5,358 bases of DNA. Source: Patescibacteria group bacterium. GTDB lineage: Bacteria > Patescibacteriota > WWE3 > UBA101185 > UBA10185. The stretch covers positions 1-5,358 of the forward strand of contig JAKLGS010000051.1 in NCBI GenBank assembly GCA_022710505.1. The letters run 5' to 3'. Positions 1 through 5,358 of the stretch are shown here, one piece after another. A program made the translations under genes and the position numbers. The stretch's first letter is position 1, and every line of letters begins with the position of its first letter. The notes beneath the pieces are model-generated. The model made no database searches. It was not told where the DNA came from and was given only the letters and a program-made list of their open reading frames with translations.

Positions 1-1335
1 AGCAAACGAGTAATCTTTCAACAAATCCTCTACACGCCCTGAGATTCTTTCCCCGCCCCGAGCAATAAACGTAACTTGGAGGTTGGGGTTTTCGTCGACA
101 TCATACCAAATAGGAATTCTAATCCCCCAAACAATTTGCCTTGATATAGGCCAATCTCGCATTTCTTCCATCCACTTTGTATAAGTAATTTGACGCCACT
201 TAGGGTAAATCTTTACATCACCGTTCAAAACCGCATCCAGTGCTGGCTTTTTTAAAGATTCAACCTTAATAAACCAATTAGGAAGTACTGTGGGTTCTAT
301 CTCATGACCTCCTTTGTAGCAAACTGTTACAGAATTTGCATAATTCGTATCAATTTTTTCAAGCATGCCCATTTCCTGAAGATCTTTTACAACTTCCTCA
401 CGCGCCACAGAAACATCCATTCCAGCATACTTACCGGTATTTTCAGACATCTTTCCGTCAAAACCTATTACACTAACTACAGGAAGCCCGTGCTTTAAAC
501 CAATTTCATAGTCATTTTTATCATGCGCTGGGGTAATTTTTAAAACACCGGTACCAAAAGTCATATCAACATACTTATCGCCAATAACAGGAATTGAAAA
601 TTTACCCAACGGATCTTCGTATTCAATTTCTTTTCCAATATATTGCTGATATCTTTCATCATCAGGATTTACAGCTAAAGCCACATCCCCAAACTTAGTC
701 TCGGGCCTTGTAGTAGCAACCACCAATGGTCCATATTTTATGTAATACAAACTACTTACCTTATCTTTATGTTTAATTTCAAGATCCGCAAAAGTAGTTC
801 CGCATTTTGGACAAAAATTCACAATATAGTTGTCTCTATAAATTAAACCTTCGGATAACATTTTTTGAAAAGTTGAATTTACAGTTTTTACAACACTTTC
901 ATCAAGAGTGTAAGTATAACGAGACCAATCCAACCCCGGACCCATTCTTTTCATTTGATTTTCAATGACGCCTTTGTTCTCCTCAACAAATTTCCATATT
1001 TCTCTGTACAAAGAGTCCCTATCAAAATCAAATCTCGATTTTCCTTTTTCTTTTAAAGATTTTTCAAAAACTACTTGGGTTTCAAAACCCGCGTGGTCAG
1101 TGCCCGGAAGCCACAGAGTAGAGCAACCTGACATCTTTTTCCAACGAATTAAAATATCTTCAATTGCCAGCATTAAAACATGACCTGTATGTAATTTACC
1201 ATTTGCATTGGGTGGGGGAAGAACAATTGTGAAAGGCTTTTTTTCAGACTCTATCTTACCTTTAAATACACCAGAATCTTCCCATTTTTGCTGAATGTTC
1301 GGTTCTTGAATTTTATGGTCGTATTTCTTTTCCAT
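1..1335 (-). CDS. valS: Valyl-tRNA synthetase, N-terminal 445 codons (runs off the left edge)
   Basis: Class I aminoacyl-tRNA synthetase that charges tRNA-Val in the cytoplasm and hydrolyses mischarged Thr-tRNA-Val. The frame is open from an ATG at 1335 to base 1. In order: HIGH-type motif HTGH at residues 49-52, preceded by the PPPN typical of ValS; GTDHAG at 78-83, diagnostic of ValS; a CPKC zinc-knuckle pair at 175-178; the CP1 editing domain, with ATTRPET at 207-213 and HDKND at 271-275; then DWPISRQ at 394-400, the return to the catalytic core. KMSKS, the anticodon-binding domain and the C-terminal coiled coil lie outside the window; bacterial ValS is usually about 850-950 residues, so roughly half is present. 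The second zinc-type pair is incomplete (C339 followed by YKGG), and the usual WGHRIP reads WGIRIP. The start is fixed by the family N-terminus, and it has no Shine-Dalgarno. Divergent from the HExxH gene. The family call is certain. Confidence 0.97.
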   Translation of the reverse strand, partial: MEKKYDHKIQEPNIQQKWEDSGVFKGKIESEKKPFTIVLPPPNANGKLHTGHVLMLAIEDILIRWKKMSGCSTLWLPGTDHAGFETQVVFEKSLKEKGKSRFDFDRDSLYREIWKFVEENKGVIENQMKRMGPGLDWSRYTYTLDESVVKTVNSTFQKMLSEGLIYRDNYIVNFCPKCGTTFADLEIKHKDKVSSLYYIKYGPLVVATTRPETKFGDVALAVNPDDERYQQYIGKEIEYEDPLGKFSIPVIGDKYVDMTFGTGVLKITPAHDKNDYEIGLKHGLPVVSVIGFDGKMSENTGKYAGMDVSVAREEVVKDLQEMGMLEKIDTNYANSVTVCYKGGHEIEPTVLPNWFIKVESLKKPALDAVLNGDVKIYPKWRQITYTKWMEEMRDWPISRQIVWGIRIPIWYDVDENPNLQVTFIARGGERISGRVEDLLKDYSFA

Positions 1336-1347
1336 AAGAACAGGTCG

Positions 1348-1376
1348 ATGTTATCAGAAATATAAAGATAGAACAA
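1348..1376 (-). promoter_or_regulatory. Candidate extended -10 promoter for valS
   Basis: Read on the minus strand: a -35-like TTGTTC (1376-1371), a 17-nt spacer, then TAACAT (1353-1348) preceded by TGA, giving an extended TGn -10. The -10 ends 12 nt before the valS ATG, so a start site 7 nt downstream would leave a leader of about 5-6 nt with no ribosome-binding site. The -35 is a poor match, so the call rests on the TGnTAnnnT element and the spacing. A second, perfect TATAAT on the same strand (1412-1407) could instead give a leader of about 65 nt. No T-box or riboswitch-like structure is visible between these sites and the gene. Confidence 0.4.
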
Positions 1377-1387
1377 CGTTCATTTAA

Positions 1388-1416
1388 TTAACACCGTGTG
1401 GTTATTATTATAGAAT
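1388..1416 (+). promoter_or_regulatory. Candidate leaderless promoter for the HExxH protein gene
   Basis: TTAACA (1388-1393, one mismatch to the -35 consensus), a 17-nt spacer, then TAGAAT (1411-1416, one mismatch to the -10 consensus). Six bases separate the -10 from the ATG at 1423, which puts the predicted transcription start on the A of the start codon. There is no Shine-Dalgarno anywhere in the 20 bases before the ATG. The spacer contains the short palindrome ACAC-C-GTGT (1391-1399), a possible but unproven operator. Alternative overlapping -10 hexamers (TATTAT at 1403-1408, TATAGA at 1409-1414) exist in this AT-rich stretch. Confidence 0.45.
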
Positions 1417-1422
1417 ATAAAT

Positions 1423-2010
1423 ATGTCAGAAAGTATCAAAGCCATAGGAGGAATAAACGAAAATTCATTAAATGAGTATGAAAAATTTATAAGAACATTC
1501 ATTCCGGAAAATTTGACTCAAGAACAATTACCAACATTTCTATCTGAAAAACGCTCGGAATTAAGGGTTAAGTATGGCATGCCTGACAGGCAGCCTGTCT
1601 TGGACGGGAAAGAAACACTAGAAGAATATCACGAGAAGCTACTTCTCTTGGCTGGAGAAAAAGAAATTGGTGTAGTAAGTGATTTCGAGAAATTCGTCCA
1701 AAAACACCACCTACCGGAAGGGGCTAATGCCTGCTTTGGAGACGATACCGACTATAAAATACACGTTAAAAAAGACTTTAATCCGAACGATGTCCCTAAT
1801 GTAAAGTCGCTGGAACATGAATTAGTACACGCGTTACAGTATAAAAACGAACCTGGTATGCCAATTGAGCAGAAAGAGTTTGAAGCTTATTTAGTTGCTG
1901 ATGGACTTGATGACATTTTTAAAAATCCAAATCTAAGAGATATATTTTTTAGCTTGATAATATCTTCTGTGGATGGTTATAAAAAATCCGCAATATCAAC
2001 AGAAAAGTGA
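1423..2010 (+). CDS. Uncharacterised small protein with an HExxH (HELVH) zinc-metallopeptidase motif
   Basis: I do not recognise a named family. The 195-residue product is soluble-looking: no signal peptide and no membrane segment. Residues 1-95 are charged and probably mostly helical. At 111-116 a short strand-like YKIHVK precedes the helix SLEHELVHALQ (129-139), with H132, E133 and H136 forming a classical HExxH zinc site. Downstream is EQKEFEAYLVAD (149-160); E154 in the E-A-Y context, or E152, is a plausible third zinc ligand, as in gluzincin-type peptidases. That part is inference. The short spacing to the third ligand and the lack of a leader suggest a cytoplasmic minigluzincin-like or SprT/Atp23-like processing protease, but the substrate is unknown. 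It is divergent from valS and 28 bp ahead of proS; it could be co-transcribed with proS, although proS has its own -10 candidate. It ends in TGA. Confidence 0.8.
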   Translation: MSESIKAIGGINENSLNEYEKFIRTFIPENLTQEQLPTFLSEKRSELRVKYGMPDRQPVLDGKETLEEYHEKLLLLAGEKEIGVVSDFEKFVQKHHLPEGANACFGDDTDYKIHVKKDFNPNDVPNVKSLEHELVHALQYKNEPGMPIEQKEFEAYLVADGLDDIFKNPNLRDIFFSLIISSVDGYKKSAISTEK

Positions 2011-2021
2011 GCATTTTAATG

Positions 2022-2030
2022 TGATAAAAT
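2022..2030 (+). promoter_or_regulatory. Candidate extended -10 element for proS
   Basis: TGA followed by TAAAAT (2025-2030) forms an extended TGn -10 in the 28-bp gap after the HExxH gene. Eight bases separate it from the proS ATG at 2039, so the transcript would begin at or within about 2 nt of the start codon. No credible -35 lies at 16-18 nt spacing, and no Shine-Dalgarno is present. It matches the arrangement seen before tsaD and, more loosely, valS. Confidence 0.35.
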
Positions 2031-2038
2031 CAATACAT

Positions 2039-3286
2039 ATGAGATATTCAAAAATTATAGGAAAGACAAAAAAAGATGCCCCTAAAGATGAAGAAAGCGT
2101 CAGCGCCCAACTCTTACTTAGAGGTGGGTTTGTTCATAAAGAAATAGCCGGTGTCTATACATACCTACCTTTAGGCTTAAGGGTTTTAAATAAAATAATA
2201 CAAATAGTTAGGGAAGAAATGATAGCTATTGATGGGCAGGAAATGTCGTTAACAGCTCTTCAAAATCCGGAAGTTTGGAAGAAATCAGGGAGGTACGACG
2301 ATGATGTTGTTGATATTTGGTTTAAAACAAAATTTAAAAATAATACTGAGACATGTTTAGCTATTACACACGAGGAACCATTAACTAACTTAATGATTCA
2401 ACAAATAAACTCGTATAAAGACTTGCCTTTATATGCCTTCCAATTTCAAACAAAATTTAGAAATGAAGTGAGGTCAAAAGGGGGGCTATTAAGAGCTCGT
2501 GAGTTTTTAATGAAAGACCTTTATTCTTTTGATAAAACAAAAGAAGACCACGAAAAATATTACGAAAGAGCAAAGCAAGCTTACATAAAAATCTGGAAGA
2601 GACTGGGGATCGGAGATGATACTTATGTTACTTTTGCCAGTGGTGGAAGTTTCAGCAAATTCAGCCACGAGTTTCAAACTGTCTGTAAGACTGGTGAAGA
2701 TACTATTTACTTAGACAAAAAGAAAAAAATTGCCGTTAATAAAGAGGTTTTTAATGACGAAGTTTTAAAAATGTTAGATATTAATAAAAACGATTTGGAA
2801 GAAGTAAAAGCAATTGAAGTAGGAAATATTTTTCCTTTGGGAACTAAATATTCAGATGCTTTAGGTTTATATTACACAGACGAAGAAGGCAAAAAAAAGC
2901 CTGTGATAATGGGAAGCTATGGAATTGGTATGGGAAGGGTGATGGCAACAATAGTAGAACTAAAACATGACGATAAGGGAATTATCTGGCCTGAAAACAT
3001 TGCTCCTTACAAAGTAATGCTTATAGGTCTCAATTTGGAAGATGAAAAAGTAAAAGAAAAAGCAGAAAAACTTTATGAAAAAATAATCTCTATGGGAATA
3101 GAGGTTTTATACGATGACAGAAAAGAAGTTACCGCAGGACAAAAATTTGCCGATTGTGATCTTCTAGGGATACCATACAGAGCGGTAATCTCACAAAAAA
3201 CAGAAAACAGAGTTGAGCTAAAAAAAAGAGCTGAACAAAATACTAAAGACGTATCTCCTGAGGAACTTCTTTATCTTCTAAAATAG
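2039..3286 (+). CDS. proS: Prolyl-tRNA synthetase, short form without the INS editing domain
   Basis: Class II synthetase that charges tRNA-Pro. Chosen start: ATG at 2039, giving MRYSK as in other bacterial ProS. The frame is open 22 codons further upstream, but that part overlaps the previous gene and is not ProS-like. Product 415 residues. Motif 1 region GVYTYLPLGLRV (38-49); THEE at 110-113; motif 2 FRNEVRSKGGLLRAREF (140-156) then LMKDLYSF; GGS at 202-204 and SHEFQ at 209-213; motif 3 GSYGIGMGR (292-300); C-terminal anticodon-binding domain from about 325, with DDRKEVTAGQKFADCDLLGIPYR (359-381). Between SHEFQ and motif 3 only about 80 residues occur, where E. coli-type ProS (572 residues) carries the roughly 180-residue INS domain that clears Ala-tRNA-Pro. 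Departures from the usual motifs: RPRFG reads RSKGG, MPAL reads LTAL, GIGVSR reads GIGMGR; these resemble CPR forms. Ends in TAG, convergent with tsaD. Confidence 0.95.
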   Translation: MRYSKIIGKTKKDAPKDEESVSAQLLLRGGFVHKEIAGVYTYLPLGLRVLNKIIQIVREEMIAIDGQEMSLTALQNPEVWKKSGRYDDDVVDIWFKTKFKNNTETCLAITHEEPLTNLMIQQINSYKDLPLYAFQFQTKFRNEVRSKGGLLRAREFLMKDLYSFDKTKEDHEKYYERAKQAYIKIWKRLGIGDDTYVTFASGGSFSKFSHEFQTVCKTGEDTIYLDKKKKIAVNKEVFNDEVLKMLDINKNDLEEVKAIEVGNIFPLGTKYSDALGLYYTDEEGKKKPVIMGSYGIGMGRVMATIVELKHDDKGIIWPENIAPYKVMLIGLNLEDEKVKEKAEKLYEKIISMGIEVLYDDRKEVTAGQKFADCDLLGIPYRAVISQKTENRVELKKRAEQNTKDVSPEELLYLLK

Positions 3287-3305
3287 ATCCTGGTACAAAC
3301 TAAAC

Positions 3306-3362
3306 TTCAATCAATAATTCCCAATGATGGGTTTGGTTGAATATCTTCAAACTTTATTTTTT
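3306..3362 (+). terminator. Weak candidate terminator at the proS/tsaD convergence
   Basis: On the plus strand TTCAATC (3306-3312) pairs with GGTTGAA (3335-3341) as seven base pairs including one G-U, enclosing a second stem CCCA (3320-3323)/TGGG (3328-3331) with an ATGA loop. A T-rich run (3353-3362) follows, but 11 nt after the stem, so it is not a canonical intrinsic terminator. The structure lies inside the last codons of tsaD. On the minus strand the outer stem has one mismatch and is followed by only a weakly T-rich stretch. No other termination signal is visible in the 20-bp gap. Confidence 0.22.
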
Positions 3363-4362
3363 CAAAATCATATTGCTCGTTTGCGTACATAAAGTACGCT
3401 GCGCTGGCAATGTACACAGCATTGTCGGTACAAAGTCGAAGGGGCGGGGCGTAGAACTTCACGTTAACCTTCTCACACTCCCTTCCCAATGTTTCTCGTA
3501 AATGTAGGTTAGCGGACACCCCGCCCCCCATCAGCAGTGACTTCACACTAAATTTTTTAACCGCATTTAGAGTTTTTTTAGTCAAAACTTCTACAACAGC
3601 ATCTTCAAACTCCCTAGCAATAACTTCGGTAGGGATTTTTTCATTTTCGATTAATCTTCGGGTAGCAGTTTTTAAACCTGAAAATGAAAAATCAAAATTA
3701 TCCTGATCAATCATAGGTCTTGGTAATTTTCCTTTTATTTTATTTACCTTGCATTCTTGAGCCTTCTTAGATAGAAGGGCGCCTCCCAAGTACTGTGACA
3801 AACCTAAAAGTCTGGCAACCTTATCGTAAGCTTCCCCTACAGCATCATCCAACGTACCTCCGATATATTCAAAATCCCCGTGATTTTTTATAAGAATTAA
3901 TTCCGTATGACCTCCGCTCACAAGCAACGCAACTGCAGGAAATGCAATATTTTTTGTAACCCCTTCCTCTACTAAATAATTCCCGTAGAGATGTCCAATT
4001 AAGTGATTCACAGGGATTAATGGTTTATTCAAAAACAACGCCAATGATTTGGCAGCCTCTACACCAACTACCAATGACGCTAAAAGTCCCGGACCAATGG
4101 TTACTGCCACAGCATCAATATCCGTATAACAATGCTCTATACTCTCGTATCCTTTTATCTCTTTATATTTTTCAAAACACTCCGATATTACGGGAACGAT
4201 TGATTCTACCTGCTTTCTCGCTGCTACTTCGGGTACAATTCCGCCCGTTTTTTCATGAAATTCTTTTGAAGATGAAACTACACTGCAAATTTCATTTACG
4301 CCATCCTCAACGATAGCAGCAGCTGTTTCATCACAAGATGTTTCTATACCAAAAATTAACAC
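3307..4362 (-). CDS. tsaD: tRNA N6-threonylcarbamoyladenosine transferase subunit TsaD (Kae1/Gcp family)
   Basis: Transfers the threonylcarbamoyl group from TC-AMP to A37 of ANN-decoding tRNAs, giving t6A. In bacteria it acts with TsaB and TsaE after TsaC/TsaC2 makes TC-AMP; none of these partners is in the window. 351 residues, normal length (about 335-350). GIETSCDETAAAI at 5-17 (ASKHA-fold phosphate loop); VNHLIGH at 118-124, with H120 and H124 as metal ligands; VSGGHTEL at 148-155; LDDAVGEAYDK at 171-181; FSFSGLKTA at 225-233; GGGVSAN at 279-285; CTDNA at 311-315, with D313 as the third metal ligand. All catalytic residues I can judge are present. Oddities: the usual ASRxH reads AARKQ (47-51), and YPGG reads YLGG (191-194). 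The start is GTG at 4362, the only sensible choice because the family begins right at M-x-I-x-G-I-E-T; no Shine-Dalgarno. Ends in TGA. Confidence 0.97.
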   Translation of the reverse strand: MLIFGIETSCDETAAAIVEDGVNEICSVVSSSKEFHEKTGGIVPEVAARKQVESIVPVISECFEKYKEIKGYESIEHCYTDIDAVAVTIGPGLLASLVVGVEAAKSLALFLNKPLIPVNHLIGHLYGNYLVEEGVTKNIAFPAVALLVSGGHTELILIKNHGDFEYIGGTLDDAVGEAYDKVARLLGLSQYLGGALLSKKAQECKVNKIKGKLPRPMIDQDNFDFSFSGLKTATRRLIENEKIPTEVIAREFEDAVVEVLTKKTLNAVKKFSVKSLLMGGGVSANLHLRETLGRECEKVNVKFYAPPLRLCTDNAVYIASAAYFMYANEQYDFEKIKFEDIQPNPSLGIID

Positions 4363-4368
4363 AATGGA

Positions 4369-4396
4369 AATATACCAGCAAAAAACATAGGTTCAA
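4369..4396 (-). promoter_or_regulatory. Candidate leaderless promoter for tsaD
   Basis: Minus strand: TTGAAC (4396-4391, matches the first four -35 bases), a 16-nt spacer, then TATATT (4374-4369) preceded by TGG, an extended TGn -10. Six bases remain before the GTG at 4362, so the predicted transcription start falls on the first base of the start codon. It sits in the 45-bp gap after the binding-protein gene, which also lacks an obvious terminator, so read-through from that gene is possible too. This is the best-formed promoter in the window. Confidence 0.5.
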
Positions 4397-4407
4397 TAAT
4401 TTAATAT

Positions 4408-5358
4408 TTACTGCTGTGTACCTGTAATTGTTTCTTTACAAGTTTTTAAAGCTTGTTCTGAGGTAACCTCGCCGGATAAAACTGCGTTTACTGCTGTTTT
4501 TAAAGCTTCTACTTCAGTATTGTTACCTGATCTTCCTGCAAAAATATTACTTTTTGCAAAAGGTGCTGTATTTAAAACCGGTTTTATATATTGCGAAGAA
4601 GCACTCTGACCTGCTTGAGACGACAAATTTACCGATGAGAAAGGAGCTCCGTAAGGTCTGTATTTAGAAGCCTCATTAAATAAAGCCAACTGCTGGTCAT
4701 CTTGAGAAACAAAGTTAATAAATTTCCACGCAGCTTTTGAATTAGAGCTGGATTTTGGAACAGCATACATCCAAAAACTTCCCCATGAAACAGGTTTTTC
4801 AGCAATTGCTTGAGGAACTGGAGCAACTCCGATGTTCATCCCGGGATTTGCTCTAACAATATCTAAAAGGTTCCAAGTAGGAACAAATATCATAGATACT
4901 TTACCGGCAGAGAAAGCTTTAGATGCTTCCGGAAAAGACTCGCTCCAAACACCGTCTGATTTTAAGAACAATGTGTAAAATGATAACGCGTCTTGAGCCG
5001 CTCTGCTATCTACACCCGAAGGAACCGAAACACCTGCCTGTGCAAACATTAATCCCACAATATCCGAAAAGAAATCAATATTATTTGCTGCTCCTATTGC
5101 AGCTCCTGCCCTAACGAGACCCTCCTTGTCTGTCCTAACGGTTAAAGCTAAGGCTACTCTCCTAAATTCTTCCCAAGCAGTAGGTGGAGAAACCTGGTCT
5201 ATTTCGTCAAAATGATCTTTATTGTAAACCAAAACTAAACCATCATAATGAGCTGGAACAGCGTAAACCTTTCCGTCAACAACAGAAGACTCTGTGGCAA
5301 CCGGATAAAACCTTTGTGAGTAATCTGCAACAGCTATAACATCCGAGGGAGCTGGTTC
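4408..5358 (-). CDS. ABC-transporter extracellular solute-binding protein (family 1, sugar type), C-terminal 316 codons
   Basis: Periplasmic-type or lipid-anchored binding component that would deliver a carbohydrate-like ligand to an ABC importer. The frame is open from base 5358 to the TAA at 4408, so the start, the signal peptide or lipobox and about 100 residues lie beyond the right edge; a TTG near 5232 is internal, not the start. Numbered from the edge: VYAVPAHYDGLVLVYNKDHF at 31-50 is the hinge strand and ligand-loop signature of MalE/UgpB-type proteins; TAWEEF (60-65) matches the conserved P-x-T-W-x-E/D-F element; AFSAGKVSMIFVPTW (148-162) matches the 'F..GK.AM...G.W' element; PVSWGSFWMYAVPKSS (189-204) matches the late 'GG..l.i.k.s' strand; AAWKFINFV (209-217) begins the C-terminal helical cap. 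The C-terminus (VEALKTAVNAVLSGEVTSEQALK) is the usual final helix pair. The ligand cannot be told. No permease or ATPase gene is in view. Confidence 0.88.
   Translation of the reverse strand, partial: EPAPSDVIAVADYSQRFYPVATESSVVDGKVYAVPAHYDGLVLVYNKDHFDEIDQVSPPTAWEEFRRVALALTVRTDKEGLVRAGAAIGAANNIDFFSDIVGLMFAQAGVSVPSGVDSRAAQDALSFYTLFLKSDGVWSESFPEASKAFSAGKVSMIFVPTWNLLDIVRANPGMNIGVAPVPQAIAEKPVSWGSFWMYAVPKSSSNSKAAWKFINFVSQDDQQLALFNEASKYRPYGAPFSSVNLSSQAGQSASSQYIKPVLNTAPFAKSNIFAGRSGNNTEVEALKTAVNAVLSGEVTSEQALKTCKETITGTQQ

Noticed and set aside
304..1183. Plus-strand open frames of 64 and 72 codons over the valS region
   Set aside because: They lie wholly antisense to the strongly conserved valS frame, and their translations look like no protein family.
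1371..1381. GAAC-AAC-GTTC as a LexA (SOS) box
   Set aside because: The Gram-positive type LexA site needs four bases between the half sites (GAACnnnnGTTC); here there are three, and valS is not an SOS gene.
1336..1422. T-box or amino-acid riboswitch leader for valS
   Set aside because: The whole intergenic region is 87 bp, has no T-box consensus (TGGnACCGCG-like) and no terminator/antiterminator pair.
1973..2038. A longer proS with a 22-residue N-terminal extension
   Set aside because: The extension overlaps the HExxH gene in another frame, is not ProS-like, and MRYSK at 2039 matches the family N-terminus.
4407..4497. Repeated TTTACTGCTGT at 4407-4417 and 4487-4497
   Set aside because: The spacing of 80 nt is not in frame, there is no palindromic or array structure and no further copies; probably chance within codon-biased sequence.
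4442..4508. Exact 13-nt direct repeat GTTTTTAAAGCTT at 4442-4454 and 4496-4508
   Set aside because: It lies in frame 18 codons apart and encodes ALKT twice in the final helix pair of the binding protein; similar helices with the same codons explain it better than a mobile or regulatory repeat.
4020..5114. Short frames antisense to tsaD (98 codons) or overlapping the binding-protein gene (65 codons same strand, 63 antisense)
   Set aside because: They are shadows of conserved genes in other frames, without start signals or recognisable content.
1..5358. Mobile element, CRISPR, toxin-antitoxin or defence system
   Set aside because: No transposase, integrase, direct-repeat array or terminal inverted repeats were seen; four of the five genes are housekeeping or transport genes of known families, and the HExxH protein alone does not make a toxin-antitoxin pair.

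Overview
The window is an AT-rich bacterial segment with five protein genes, packed almost end to end. From left to right they are: the N-terminal 445 codons of a valyl-tRNA synthetase (minus strand, running off the left edge); a small unrecognised protein with an HExxH zinc-protease motif (plus); a short prolyl-tRNA synthetase without the INS editing domain (plus); the tRNA t6A-forming protein TsaD (minus); and the C-terminal 316 codons of an ABC-transporter sugar-type solute-binding protein (minus, running off the right edge). No rRNA, tRNA, CRISPR array, insertion sequence, integrase or phage gene is visible. No stretch of more than 100 bases lacks a gene.

The organism is most likely a member of the Candidate Phyla Radiation (Patescibacteria, for example the Microgenomates/Katanobacteria area). 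This is inferred from the AT-rich composition, the tight gene packing, the short ProS with CPR-like motif variants, and the lack of any wider operon around these housekeeping genes. It is not proven. UGA, UAG and UAA all serve as stops here (HExxH protein and tsaD end in TGA, proS in TAG, the binding protein in TAA), so the UGA=Gly code of Gracilibacteria/Absconditabacteria does not apply.

Layout: valS and the HExxH gene diverge from an 87-bp promoter region. The HExxH gene is followed after 28 bp by proS on the same strand. proS and tsaD converge with only 20 bp between them. The binding-protein gene lies 45 bp upstream of tsaD on the same strand. Three of the five genes serve translation: charging of tRNA-Val, charging of tRNA-Pro, and A37 modification of ANN-decoding tRNAs. 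The binding protein belongs to nutrient uptake, and the HExxH protein has no assigned role.

The most notable regulatory observation is that none of the four visible starts has a Shine-Dalgarno sequence. Each instead has a TAnnnT -10-like hexamer 6 to 12 nt upstream, three of them with an extended TGn. This is the arrangement expected for leaderless or near-leaderless mRNAs. I see no convincing new defence or mobile system in this window.
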